Positions 51,153 through 59,337 of a stretch of 64,000 nucleotides of DNA are shown here, one piece after another. The position numbers were made by a program, and so were the translations under genes. Source of the stretch: Bacteroidales bacterium H5. GTDB lineage: Bacteria > Bacteroidota > Bacteroidia > Bacteroidales > Muribaculaceae. The notes under the pieces were generated by a model. The model saw only the letters and a program-made list of their open reading frames with translations. It was not told the DNA's origin and searched no databases. The stretch spans positions 1 to 64,000 of the forward strand of contig DAAQ01000003.1 of the NCBI GenBank assembly GCA_001701225.1, in the 5' to 3' direction. Within the stretch, counting starts at the first letter, position 1, and every line of letters begins with the position of its first letter.

Positions 51153-52286
51153 TTATTTGATGTTTCTGCGGTTTAGCTCGGCCTGATAGCGTCGGGCATT
51201 GGCCTGATGGGTGGCGTAGTCGACCGCGAAATTGTGATAGCCTGAGAAATCCTCCTTGGCACACATATACAGATAGTTGTGATCCGGTGCGTCGAGCACT
51301 GCGTCGAGCGATACCGCCTCCGGTACCCTGATGGGACCCGGAGGGAGCCCCGCATGGAGATATGTATTATATGGCGAGGGATATTTCAGGTGCTCGCCCC
51401 GGATGCGGCGCAGCGTGAAGTCGCCGACGGCAAACTTGACTGTCGGGTCGGCCTGCAGGCGCATGCCCTTGTGTACGCGGTTGAGATACAGGCGCGCCAC
51501 CATGGGGCGCTCGTCACGTTTGGCAGTCTCCTCTTCTATTATCGAGGCCACCGTCGCGACCTCGACCTTGCTCAGTCCGAGATTGCGGGCTTTGGCTATG
51601 CGTTCGGGAGTCCAGAAGCGGTCACGATACTCGAGGAGACGGTTCACGACAGTCTCGGGCGACGCGCTCCAGTAGAACTCGTATGTGTCAGGCAGGAACG
51701 CTGCCGGGTAGCCCGCTTTGTTGAACCCTTTCCCCGGCAGGACGCGGTCGCAGGCGGCAAGAAATTCCTCGGGGCTACATTCGAGCTGCGAGGCTATGCG
51801 CCGTGCCATCAGGTCCATGGTCCTCGCTCCCTTGAATGTCACTGTCACGGGGGTCTGACGTCCTGTCGACAGTCGCCGGGCCGCCGACAGGGCTGTCTGT
51901 CCGTTGGAGATGCGGTATGCCCCCTCCGAGCCGGAGGGAGTGCCACCCATGAGCGACCACATCATATATACGCGTGTGCCCATGGATGAGCCGAGCGATG
52001 ATTTCAGGCTGTCCTTGACGGCCTTACGGTCGAGTCCGGCGGGTATATATACCCAGTCACCTCCATCCTTTGCTCCCGTATGGGGGATGAATGCGAAGCC
52101 CAGCACGGCGCCTATGGCCACGACAAATGTTATGGCGGCAATCATCACTCCCAGCGAGTGACGTCTGAGCCATGTCTCCCCCTTGCTGGTTTTTTTCTTG
52201 GCCGGGGTGCGCTTGCGCTTTGGCCGGACCGGCTGAACGGGTGCCGGGTCCTGGCCGAGGTTGTCTTTGTCTTGTTGTGGTGTCAT
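51153..52286 (-). CDS. mltG: Endolytic murein transglycosylase MltG
   Basis: A 377-residue inner-membrane enzyme that cleaves nascent glycan strands. A basic Pro/Lys-rich cytoplasmic head (KRKRTPAKKKTSKGETWLRR) precedes one TM (~46-68). The YceG domain carries the catalytic Glu in VASIIEEETAKRDERPMVARLYLNRV and the motif GMRLQADPTVKFAVGD; YNTYLHAGLPPGPI and SLDAVLDAPDHNYLY complete it. It overlaps the upstream MerR gene by 4 bp (ATGA). Confidence 0.95.
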   Translation of the reverse strand: MTPQQDKDNLGQDPAPVQPVRPKRKRTPAKKKTSKGETWLRRHSLGVMIAAITFVVAIGAVLGFAFIPHTGAKDGGDWVYIPAGLDRKAVKDSLKSSLGSSMGTRVYMMWSLMGGTPSGSEGAYRISNGQTALSAARRLSTGRQTPVTVTFKGARTMDLMARRIASQLECSPEEFLAACDRVLPGKGFNKAGYPAAFLPDTYEFYWSASPETVVNRLLEYRDRFWTPERIAKARNLGLSKVEVATVASIIEEETAKRDERPMVARLYLNRVHKGMRLQADPTVKFAVGDFTLRRIRGEHLKYPSPYNTYLHAGLPPGPIRVPEAVSLDAVLDAPDHNYLYMCAKEDFSGYHNFAVDYATHQANARRYQAELNRRNIK

Positions 52287-52621
52287 CTCAGTTTGTGCAA
52301 TGAGTCGAGAAGCGACTGCAGCCGGTCGCGTACCTCCCGGAGCTTGGCCAGGGCCTCGGCGCGGCGTATTATGCCGTCGCGGTTCACCTTCAGCTCCTCG
52401 CGTGCGGCCTCGATGCGCAGCCCCTTGTCGTGCAGCAGGAATTTCAGCATCCGCAGGTTCTCGATGTCTTTTGGCGTATAGAGGCGCGTGCCCTTGTCGT
52501 TGCGGCGCGGCACGGCTATGGAAAACTGAGTCTCCCAGAACCTGAGTGTCGACTGCGGCAGCCCGAGCATATCGGACACATCGCCTATGCGGTAATATCG
52601 TTTGTCTGTCGAGAGTGCCAT
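52283..52621 (-). CDS. MerR-family regulator
   Basis: A 112-residue protein: KRYYRIGDVSDMLGLPQSTL, RFWETQFSIAVPRRNDKGTR and YTPKDIENLRMLKFLLHDKG make the winged helix of the MerR family, followed by a short coiled-coil tail. There is no effector domain and no Cys pair, so no metal sensing is suggested. Widespread Bacteroidetes proteins of this size precede mltG; the target is unknown. The promoter box (52632-52639) is 10 nt from its ATG. Confidence 0.9.
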   Translation of the reverse strand: MALSTDKRYYRIGDVSDMLGLPQSTLRFWETQFSIAVPRRNDKGTRLYTPKDIENLRMLKFLLHDKGLRIEAAREELKVNRDGIIRRAEALAKLREVRDRLQSLLDSLHKLR

Positions 52622-52631
52622 AATATCACTG

Positions 52632-52639
52632 CAAAATTA
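52632..52639 (-). promoter_or_regulatory. -7 box of the merR-mltG operon
   Basis: TAATTTTG on the minus strand, 10 nt before the ATG at 52621. Confidence 0.6.
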
Positions 52640-52700
52640 CGAATAAATCCCCTTAACGCAAAGTTTGGCGCGAAAAGTTGGTAATGAGGGGGGATTTGAG

Positions 52701-52708
52701 TAATTTTG
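52701..52708 (+). promoter_or_regulatory. -7 box of the hydrolase-murF-ddl operon
   Basis: TAATTTTG on the plus strand, 18 nt before the ATG at 52727, divergent from the merR promoter 62 bp away. Confidence 0.6.
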
Positions 52709-52726
52709 TAGGTCAAATTTTCGAGC

Positions 52727-53494
52727 ATGGACAAGGATATCGAAATCCGGGGGCTTCGGCTCCACTATACCGACAGCGGCTCGGGGCCGCGCACACTCGT
52801 GCTGATGCATGGGTGGGGGTGTGACCATACCACCGTTGCGTCTATCGAGCGGACTGCCCTCGAGGAAGGGTGGCGAGTCGTCAATGTCGATTTTCCGGGA
52901 TTCGGTCAGTCTCAGGAACCCGGTGATGTCTGGGGCGTCGAGGAGTACACCCGTGCGATTGAGGAGCTTGTCAGGCGTCTTGAGATAGAGCGTCCGTCGC
53001 TGTTGGGACATTCGTTCGGCGGTCGTGTCGGCATACTCTATGCCTCGCGTCATCCCGAGGTCGACAGGCTGATACTGGTCGATGCCGCCGGAATCAAGCC
53101 CCGACGCACCTTTACATATTACCGCAAGGTCTACACATTCAAGGCTATGAAATGGCTGATGTATCTTGCCCTCGGCAAGAAGGAGGCCGAGCGGCGTCTG
53201 GACGCACGCCGTGCCAAGGCCGGCTCGTCGGACTATGCGCAGGCCTCTCCGATGATGAGGCGCATATTATCCAAGGTGGTTAACGAAGACCTCACATCCG
53301 AACTCCCGAAAATCAAGGCGCCCACCCTGCTTGTATGGGGCACTGCGGATACCGCAACTCCTGTTGCCGACGCTCACAAGATGGAAGCACTGATTCCCGA
53401 CGCGGGCCTTGTGGCCTTCGACGGGTGCGGACACTACAGCTTTCTCGACAATCCCGCTGGATTCAAGGCGGTGCTCAAGAGTTTCCTGTCATAA
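52727..53494 (+). CDS. Alpha/beta hydrolase
   Basis: A 255-residue hydrolase. LVLMHGWGCDHTTV carries the oxyanion HGW, LLGHSFGGRVGIL the nucleophile Ser, and DGCGHYSFLDNP the catalytic His; the acid Asp is probably in LLVWGTADTATPV. No signal peptide. It is the first gene of an operon with the MurF-like ligase and the D-Ala-D-Ala ligase, so a link to cell-wall precursor chemistry is suggested by position only. The substrate is unknown. Confidence 0.9.
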   Translation: MDKDIEIRGLRLHYTDSGSGPRTLVLMHGWGCDHTTVASIERTALEEGWRVVNVDFPGFGQSQEPGDVWGVEEYTRAIEELVRRLEIERPSLLGHSFGGRVGILYASRHPEVDRLILVDAAGIKPRRTFTYYRKVYTFKAMKWLMYLALGKKEAERRLDARRAKAGSSDYAQASPMMRRILSKVVNEDLTSELPKIKAPTLLVWGTADTATPVADAHKMEALIPDAGLVAFDGCGHYSFLDNPAGFKAVLKSFLS

Positions 53495-53509
53495 AAATCA
53501 TTCGGAACT

Positions 53510-55096
53510 ATGTTTTGGTTCAGCTTCATAACACTTGTCATCGCCTGCGTCTGCGCGGGCTATGAGTTCAGACGCTGCCTGATGATGTTGCAGCAGAACT
53601 CCTATCGCAACGAGCGTTACCGCCGTTGGCTCACCACCTCCGAGGACACCACCTCGGTGCGCCGTCTGGTGAGCGGAGCCGTGGTGCTCGCCTCACTCTC
53701 CACCCTCGCCATCCCTGCCGTATCGCTCGGGCTGGTGTGTGCCGTATCGCTGCTCGACATCATCAACCTCGCCACGGCACGCTACAAGAAACCGCTGGTC
53801 TGGACGCCGCGTGCCCGCCGCATCTACGGCGTGATGGTGTTCCTTGCTGTCGCGGTGCTCGGCATCACTCTCGCGCTGACATACCGCACAGGCGAGCCGT
53901 TGACCGTGATGTGCGCCGTGGCGTTGGCCATCTATTGTTTCTCGCATCTGTTCGTGCTGGCGGCCAACTGGCTCCTCAAGCCTGTCGAGGCCCATATCAA
54001 CAAGGGATATTATGACGATGCAGCCCGCATCCTCGCCTCTATGCCCGGCCTGAAGGTCATCGGCATTACAGGCAGCTATGGCAAGACGAGCACCAAGCAT
54101 TATCTGAACCGCATCCTCTCCGAGCATTTCGACGTCATGATGACGCCGGGGAGCTACAATACGACCCTCGGCGTGATACGCACCGTCAGGGAGTATCTCA
54201 AACCCTATAACGAGGTGTTCATCGTCGAGATGGGAGCCAAACAGCCCGGTGACATCAAGGAGATATGCGACCTTGTGCATCCCTCGGTCGGCATCGTCAC
54301 CGCCGTCGGCCCGCAGCATCTCGAGTCGTTCAAGAGCATCGAGAATGTGCAGCGCACCAAGTTCGAGCTTGTCGACGCCCTCCCCGCCGACGGCCTCGCG
54401 GTGGTCAACGACGATTTCCCCTATGTCGCCTCTCGCAGGGTTGACAACGTGGAGTGCGTGCGCTATGCCGTCACCGCGACCGGGGCGGCGCAGTTCACTG
54501 CCACCGACATCAGATATTCGCCCGAAGGCACTGTATTCACCGTACATGGCCCCGATGGGGTTGAAATGGAGTTCAGGACACGGCTTGTAGGCGAGTGCAA
54601 TGTGAGCAACCTCCTTGCCGCCATCATCGTGGCTTTGCGTCTCGGTGTGCCCGAGCAGAAAATACGCTATGCCGTGAGCCAGATCGAGCAGGTGGAGCAT
54701 CGCCTGAACATGAAGCGTACTCCCGGTGGCGTCACCATCATCGACGACGCATTCAACTCCAATCCCACAGGCTCACGCATGGCCCTCGACGTGCTCTCCA
54801 TGATGGGCCCGGGCAAGCGCATAGTCGTGACGCCCGGCATGATCGAGCTGGGCGACCGCCAGGAGGAGCTGAACCGCGAGTTCGGCAAGAAGGTGGCCAC
54901 CTGTGCCGACATCGCCATAGTCGTGGGCGAGTATAACCGCGCCGCAATCACCGAGGGGATAGAGAGCGTGGCAGACCGCACCGCCGAGGTGCGCACCGTC
55001 GGCTCGTTCGCCGAGTCGCAGACGCTCCTTGCCACTCTGCTCAAGCCCGGTGACACGGTGCTGTATGAGAATGACCTTCCCGATACTTTCAAATAA
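53510..55096 (+). CDS. Membrane-anchored MurF-like Mur ligase
   Basis: A 528-residue protein. Residues ~1-160 hold four or five TM segments (FWFSFITLVIACVCAG, LVSGAVVLASLSTLAIPAVS, IYGVMVFLAVAVLGITLAL, TVMCAVALAIYCFSHLFVLA) in place of the usual MurF N-terminal UDP-binding domain. The ligase starts ~182: P-loop VIGITGSYGKTSTKHYLNRI, then EVFIVEMGAKQPGDIKEICD, VTAVGPQHLESFKSIENVQ, and the C-terminal VTIIDDAFNSNPTGSRMALDVL and VVTPGMIELGDRQEELN, which are MurF-like. By family it should join a D-Ala-D-Ala-like dipeptide to an acidic precursor; next to ddl this fits, but it may not be the primary MurF. Confidence 0.82.
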   Translation: MFWFSFITLVIACVCAGYEFRRCLMMLQQNSYRNERYRRWLTTSEDTTSVRRLVSGAVVLASLSTLAIPAVSLGLVCAVSLLDIINLATARYKKPLVWTPRARRIYGVMVFLAVAVLGITLALTYRTGEPLTVMCAVALAIYCFSHLFVLAANWLLKPVEAHINKGYYDDAARILASMPGLKVIGITGSYGKTSTKHYLNRILSEHFDVMMTPGSYNTTLGVIRTVREYLKPYNEVFIVEMGAKQPGDIKEICDLVHPSVGIVTAVGPQHLESFKSIENVQRTKFELVDALPADGLAVVNDDFPYVASRRVDNVECVRYAVTATGAAQFTATDIRYSPEGTVFTVHGPDGVEMEFRTRLVGECNVSNLLAAIIVALRLGVPEQKIRYAVSQIEQVEHRLNMKRTPGGVTIIDDAFNSNPTGSRMALDVLSMMGPGKRIVVTPGMIELGDRQEELNREFGKKVATCADIAIVVGEYNRAAITEGIESVADRTAEVRTVGSFAESQTLLATLLKPGDTVLYENDLPDTFK

Positions 55097-55107
55097 AGAA
55101 TAGAAGA

Positions 55108-56292
55108 ATGAAGACTAACATCGGAGTGTTCTTTGGCGGACGCTCTACCGAACACGAAATCTCTGTTATCTCGGCATCGCAGGCCATGGCCGCGATAGAC
55201 CGCGAGAAATATGACGTAACACCCATATACATCTCCAAGCAGGGACGATACTATACCGGCGATGCCCTGTTTGACATCAAGAACTACAAGAACATACCGG
55301 CCCTGCTCGAGAAATGCACCCAGGTATATATGGAGCCGAGCTATGGCGACTATAATGTCTACAGGACCAAGAAAGGGATGTTCGGCTCGAACGTCGTCAC
55401 CAAGCTCGACGTTGCCATCCCTGTGCTGCACGGCTCTAATGTCGAGGACGGCATCTTCGAGGGTGTCCTTGAGTCTATCGGCATACCCTATGCCGGATGC
55501 AACACCCTGGCAAGCGCCAACGGCATGGACAAGATAACCATGAAGATGATTCTGCGCGAGTGCGGAGTGCCCGTGATAGACTATGTGTGGTTCACCGACA
55601 AGGAGTGGTTCGCAAAACGCGACGAGCTCATCGTGCGTATAGAGGAGAAAATCGGTTATCCCGTCATTGTCAAGCCCGCCAACCTCGGCTCGAGTGTCGG
55701 CATAGGGCGTGCCGGAAACCGCGAGCAGCTCATAGAGAAGATTGACGTGGCCGAGAAATACTCGTCGCGCATCATCGTCGAGCACATGGTCGACAACCTC
55801 AAGGAGATAAACTGCTCGGTACTCGGTGACTGCGACGAATACCAGCCTTCGGTTCTCGAGGAGCCTATCAAGAGCGCCGAGATTCTGTCGTATGAGGACA
55901 AGTACATGGGGGGCACCAAGGGTGCCAAGGGCATGCAGGCTTCGCAGAAGCGTATCCCCGCCGACCTCCCCGAGGATGTGACAAAGCGCATACAGTTCCT
56001 TGCCGGAGAGACTTTCAGGGTGCTCGGCTGTCACGGCGTCAGCCGAGTCGACGTCATCATGGACGAGGATAATGGCGAGATTTATGTCAACGAGATAAAC
56101 ACCATCCCCGGCTCGCTCTCTTTCTATCTTTGGGAAGCTACGGGCATACCGTTCACCGAGCTTATGGACAGGCTGGTGCGTCTGGCCCTGAAGCGCAAGC
56201 GCGAGCAGGGACAGAAGACCGTGAGCTACGACCAGAACATCTTCGCCCTCACCGGCGGAGCCAAGGGTGGTGTGAAGGGGGCCAAAGCCTGA
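55108..56292 (+). CDS. D-alanine-D-alanine ligase-like ATP-grasp enzyme
   Basis: A 394-residue ATP-grasp ligase: VFFGGRSTEHEISVISASQA is the Ddl opening, VLHGSNVEDGIFEGVLESIG the substrate loop, PVIVKPANLGSSVGIGRAGN the ATP-grasp, RVDVIMDEDNGEIYVNEINT the metal site, PGSLSFYLWEATGIPF the end. It is longer than E. coli Ddl (306) by insertions around 200-290 and a Gly/Lys-rich tail (TGGAKGGVKGAKA). It follows the MurF-like gene by 11 bp. Acceptor and donor residues (D-Ala, D-Ser or D-Lac) cannot be fixed by eye, and a second Ddl may exist elsewhere. Confidence 0.88.
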   Translation: MKTNIGVFFGGRSTEHEISVISASQAMAAIDREKYDVTPIYISKQGRYYTGDALFDIKNYKNIPALLEKCTQVYMEPSYGDYNVYRTKKGMFGSNVVTKLDVAIPVLHGSNVEDGIFEGVLESIGIPYAGCNTLASANGMDKITMKMILRECGVPVIDYVWFTDKEWFAKRDELIVRIEEKIGYPVIVKPANLGSSVGIGRAGNREQLIEKIDVAEKYSSRIIVEHMVDNLKEINCSVLGDCDEYQPSVLEEPIKSAEILSYEDKYMGGTKGAKGMQASQKRIPADLPEDVTKRIQFLAGETFRVLGCHGVSRVDVIMDEDNGEIYVNEINTIPGSLSFYLWEATGIPFTELMDRLVRLALKRKREQGQKTVSYDQNIFALTGGAKGGVKGAKA

Positions 56293-56299
56293 CCGCGGC

Positions 56300-56476
56300 A
56301 TGGGCAACATTTTCTACTGGATTCTTGCGGCCTTTGCCTTCGGCATAGTCTCCGGGGGGCTCTACACATGGATGTCGCCGCGCCGCCGTGGCTGGCGCAG
56401 GCTGCTGTTGCGCAGCTGTGCCGCCTATACCCTGGTGGGGCTGTGCATAGTCTATGTGCTTTTTCTGGTGGCTTAG
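56300..56476 (+). CDS. 58-residue membrane protein, unknown
   Basis: An ATG 8 nt after the Ddl stop opens a 58-codon frame: TM1 at ~5-24 (FYWILAAFAFGIVSGGLYTW), a basic turn (SPRRRGWRRLLLR), and TM2 at ~40-57 (CAAYTLVGLCIVYVLFLV). It overlaps the convergent rlmH stop by 4 bp. The hydrophobic pattern, good spacing and operon position support a real gene; the function is unknown. Confidence 0.65.
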   Translation: MGNIFYWILAAFAFGIVSGGLYTWMSPRRRGWRRLLLRSCAAYTLVGLCIVYVLFLVA

Positions 56477-56946
56477 TCGTGGTGATAGGGCTCGCCGCGC
56501 ATGATGGTCATGGCCCTGTAGACCTGTTCGGCAAAGAAGAGGCGCACCATCTCGTGGGTGAATGTCATCCTTGACAGCGACAGCTTGCGGTCGGCGCGGG
56601 CATATACCTCGGGCGAGAAACCGTATGGGCCCCCGATGACAAAGACCATCCTCTTGAGGCCGCTGACCATGCCGCGCTCTATCTCGCCCGCAAATTGCCG
56701 CGACGTCAGTTCGGCACCGCGCTCGTCGAGCAGGGTCACGAGGTCGCCGGGCTGCAGCGAGGCGATGATGCTCTTGCCCTCGCGCTGCTTCTGCATCTCC
56801 TCGGTGAGTCCGCGCGTCGAGCGCAGGTCGGGGATTATTGACATCTCGACCGGCACGTAGCGCGAGGCGCGCCTGATGAAGTCGTCGGTAGCCGCCGCGA
56901 TATATTGTGTTGCTGTCTTGCCGACTGCGATGATGACTATTTTCAC
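56473..56946 (-). CDS. rlmH: 23S rRNA pseudouridine-1915 N3-methyltransferase RlmH
   Basis: A 157-residue SPOUT methyltransferase, standard length, starting at GTG 56946 (MKIVIIAVGKTATQYI). FVIGGPYGFSPEVYARADRKLSLS is the SAM knot and LSRMTFTHEMVRLFFAEQVYRAMTI the end, followed by GEPYHHD. The GTG start is decided by the conserved N-terminus. It is divergent from nadC (27 bp between starts). Confidence 0.95.
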   Translation of the reverse strand: MKIVIIAVGKTATQYIAAATDDFIRRASRYVPVEMSIIPDLRSTRGLTEEMQKQREGKSIIASLQPGDLVTLLDERGAELTSRQFAGEIERGMVSGLKRMVFVIGGPYGFSPEVYARADRKLSLSRMTFTHEMVRLFFAEQVYRAMTIMRGEPYHHD

Positions 56947-56973
56947 TGTGAAATCAATTTTAATATAAGGTAT

Positions 56974-57822
56974 ATGAAAACTAAAGACCAACTGATAGAC
57001 GACCTGCTCACCCTGGCGTTTGCCGAGGATGTGGGCGATGGCGATCATACCACCCTCAGCACCATTCCGGCCGACGAGCGCGGTGTGCAGCGCCTCATCA
57101 TCAAGGAGGAGGGTGTGCTGGCCGGTGTGGAGATGGCCCGCAGGGTGTTTGCCAAATTCGACCCCGACCTGAAGATGACAGTCTATATCGAGGATGGTGC
57201 ACATGTCAAGCCCGGCGATATTGCATTCGAGGTCGAGGGCACCGTGCGCTCGCTGCTCCAGACCGAGCGTGTCATGCTCAACATCATGCAGCGCATGAGC
57301 GGCATAGCCACACAGACAGCACGCTATCAGGCCCGTCTCAAGGGTCTGAAGACCAAGGTGCTCGACACCCGCAAGACCACACCGGGACTGCGTATGCTCG
57401 AGAAGGAGGCCGTGCGCATAGGCGGGGGCTGCAACCACCGCATCGGCCTGTTCGACATGATTCTCATCAAGGACAACCATGTCGATTTTGCCGGAGGCAT
57501 CACCCAGGCCGTCAATGCCGCCAAGGCGTATTGCAAGGAGAAGGGCAAGGACCTGAAGATAGAGGTCGAGGTGCGCGATACACCCGAGATTCTCGAGGCT
57601 CTCGAGGCCGGAGTCGACCGCATCATGCTCGACAATTTCTCGCCCGAGCGCACCCGCGAGGCTGTCAAGCTCATCGGGGGCAGGGTAGAGGTCGAGTCAT
57701 CAGGCGGAATCACCCTCGATACCTTGCGCGACTATGGCGAGTGTGGCGTAGACTTCATATCGGTCGGTGCGCTGACGCACTCGGTCAAGGGGCTCGACAT
57801 GAGCTTCAAGGCCAAGAAATAA
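56974..57822 (+). CDS. nadC: Nicotinate-nucleotide pyrophosphorylase (quinolinate phosphoribosyltransferase)
   Basis: A 282-residue enzyme of de novo NAD synthesis: quinolinate + PRPP to nicotinate mononucleotide. Motifs: EDVGDGDHTTLSTIP, RVMLNIMQRMSGIATQTARY, KVLDTRKTTPGLRMLEKEAV, GGCNHRIGLFDMILIKDNHV, VEVESSGGITLDTLRDYGE. The ATG at 56974 is chosen; the 56905 frame overlaps rlmH. No nadA/nadB adjoins it. Confidence 0.95.
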   Translation: MKTKDQLIDDLLTLAFAEDVGDGDHTTLSTIPADERGVQRLIIKEEGVLAGVEMARRVFAKFDPDLKMTVYIEDGAHVKPGDIAFEVEGTVRSLLQTERVMLNIMQRMSGIATQTARYQARLKGLKTKVLDTRKTTPGLRMLEKEAVRIGGGCNHRIGLFDMILIKDNHVDFAGGITQAVNAAKAYCKEKGKDLKIEVEVRDTPEILEALEAGVDRIMLDNFSPERTREAVKLIGGRVEVESSGGITLDTLRDYGECGVDFISVGALTHSVKGLDMSFKAKK

Positions 57823-57845
57823 ACCGCAGACTCAGAAAAAAGACG

Positions 57846-57881
57846 AATGGGGCGAACAGGTGTTGACCTGTCTGTCCCATT
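57846..57881. terminator. Hairpin between nadC and the HAD gene
   Basis: AATGGG/CCCATT outer arms and ACAGGT/ACCTGT inner arms with the loop GTTG lie between two convergent genes; the outer and inner stems are separated by internal loops. Confidence 0.55.
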
Positions 57882-57898
57882 TGTCATGTTGTACCTCT

Positions 57899-58531
57899 TT
57901 ATTTCTTGTAATCGGTGAGTTCTGCGGCTGTCAGTCCCTCGAAACCGTCGAGGGTGATGTCGGCCATGCTCCCGACAAGCTCGCGCGGATTGGTCGTGGC
58001 CAGTCCGACGACGGTAGCGCCTGATGCACGCGCGGCCTTGAGGCCGTTTATCGAGTCCTCGAACACATAGCAGTCCTCGATGGGCACACCTATCAGGTCT
58101 GCGCCTATGAGATAGCCCTGGGGATCGGGCTTGCTGCGGGTCACCATGTCGGCTGTCACGATGCGGGTGACAGCGCCGCGCAGTTCGGGATGACGCGAGA
58201 AGAGTTTCTCCATCTTTGCGTCGTCGCTGCTGGTGACTATGGCCGACGGAATGCCGTTGTGCGAGAGGTCTTGCAGAAACTCGATTACGCCGGGATAGAT
58301 GTTGTATTCCATACGGCTCTCGAAATCATAGAGCTCCTTCTTGATGCCCTCGCGGTCTCCCTCGGGGAAATGTTCGAGAATCTCGTGCAATGTGGTGCCT
58401 TTGATGCGGTCCTTGAAATCGGGCCCCTTGTCATATCGGTCACCGATGGCGCCCCAGAAAACGGAATACTCTCCCTCGCTGTCGACCAGGACTCCGTCCA
58501 GGTCAAACAACATTCCTGTCTTACGTGTCAT
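57899..58531 (-). CDS. HAD-superfamily phosphatase / beta-phosphoglucomutase-like
   Basis: A 210-residue HAD enzyme: GMLFDLDGVLVDSEGEYSVF (nucleophile DxD), helical cap ~15-85, PSAIVTSSDDAKMEKL (motif II), KPDPQGYLIGADLIG (motif III Lys), CYVFEDSINGLKAARASGAT (motif IV). Motifs match the beta-PGM/GPP group; the substrate could be a sugar phosphate. It is convergent with nadC and 62 bp downstream of gpmA on the same strand. Confidence 0.88.
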   Translation of the reverse strand: MTRKTGMLFDLDGVLVDSEGEYSVFWGAIGDRYDKGPDFKDRIKGTTLHEILEHFPEGDREGIKKELYDFESRMEYNIYPGVIEFLQDLSHNGIPSAIVTSSDDAKMEKLFSRHPELRGAVTRIVTADMVTRSKPDPQGYLIGADLIGVPIEDCYVFEDSINGLKAARASGATVVGLATTNPRELVGSMADITLDGFEGLTAAELTDYKK

Positions 58532-58593
58532 CTTTCTTTTCTACTATTATTATCCACACTTTAGAACGAGGAGTGCGAGGGGAATATTGCGTG

Positions 58594-59280
58594 TCAGAGG
58601 TATTTATCTTCGAGCACCTTCATCCTGTCGTCGAGGGTGAAGACGCGCGGTGTTCCGGTGGGTATCTCCTCGCCCACGATGGCCTCGGGGGTGAGATGCA
58701 GAAGCATCATCACGAGCGCCCTGAGCGAGTTGCCGTGGGCCGCGATGATAACCTTGTCATAAAGCTGGAGTGCGGGCACAATCTTCTCCTCCCAGCATGG
58801 ACGCACACGGGCCACGGTGTCCTTGAGCGACTCGGTCAGGGGGAGCTCGTCGGCCGACAGCTCGGCATAGCGTATGTCGCGTATTGGCGAGCGGTCATCG
58901 CCCGGCTCGAGTGCCGGAGGACAGACATCATAGCTGCGGCGCCAGATATGCACCTGCTCGTCGCCATATCTGGCTGCGGTCTGCGCCTTGTTCAGTCCTT
59001 GCAGCGCGCCATAGTGACGCTCGTTGAGGTGCCAGTCCTTGACGACAGGCAGATAGACGCGGTTCATGGCGTCGAGCGCGATGTCGAGGGTGTGTATGGC
59101 CCTCTTTAGATAAGATGTGAAGCAATATCGGGGCAATATGCCCGACTCAGCAATCTTCCTGCCTGCTTCGGCGGCCTCTTCGCGTCCCTTTGGCGAGAGC
59201 TCGACATCTGTCCAGCCCGTGAAAAGGTTCTCGAGGTTCCATTGGCTCTGGCCGTGACGGAGTAATATGAGATGTTTCAT
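58594..59280 (-). CDS. gpmA: 2,3-bisphosphoglycerate-dependent phosphoglycerate mutase
   Basis: A 228-residue cytosolic glycolytic enzyme: LILLRHGQSQWNLENLFTGW (catalytic His), ELSPKGREEAAEAG, KDWHLNERHYGALQGLNKAQ, PSLKD-like LPLTESLKDTVARVRPCWEE and IIAAHGNSLRALVMML (second His). The length is ~20 residues short of E. coli GpmA at the C-terminus, as in other Bacteroidetes. A perfect 11-bp palindrome lies 2 nt before the start codon. Confidence 0.93.
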   Translation of the reverse strand: MKHLILLRHGQSQWNLENLFTGWTDVELSPKGREEAAEAGRKIAESGILPRYCFTSYLKRAIHTLDIALDAMNRVYLPVVKDWHLNERHYGALQGLNKAQTAARYGDEQVHIWRRSYDVCPPALEPGDDRSPIRDIRYAELSADELPLTESLKDTVARVRPCWEEKIVPALQLYDKVIIAAHGNSLRALVMMLLHLTPEAIVGEEIPTGTPRVFTLDDRMKVLEDKYL

Positions 59281-59282
59281 CG

Positions 59283-59307
59283 GATTTCTGTAAGTGTTAC
59301 AGAAATC
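59283..59307. promoter_or_regulatory. Palindrome at the gpmA start
   Basis: GATTTCTGTAA and its exact complement TTACAGAAATC, loop 3 nt, stand 2 nt from the gpmA ATG. No T-run follows in either direction, so it is a hairpin or operator at the ribosome-binding region rather than a plain terminator. Confidence 0.5.
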
Positions 59308-59337
59308 TAACGGAAAACGGGGCCTAAAGGTTCAGCC

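Noticed and set aside
54667..56310. 547-codon frame opposite the MurF-like and Ddl-like genes
   Set aside because: Antisense shadow spanning two real genes with full family motifs on the plus strand.
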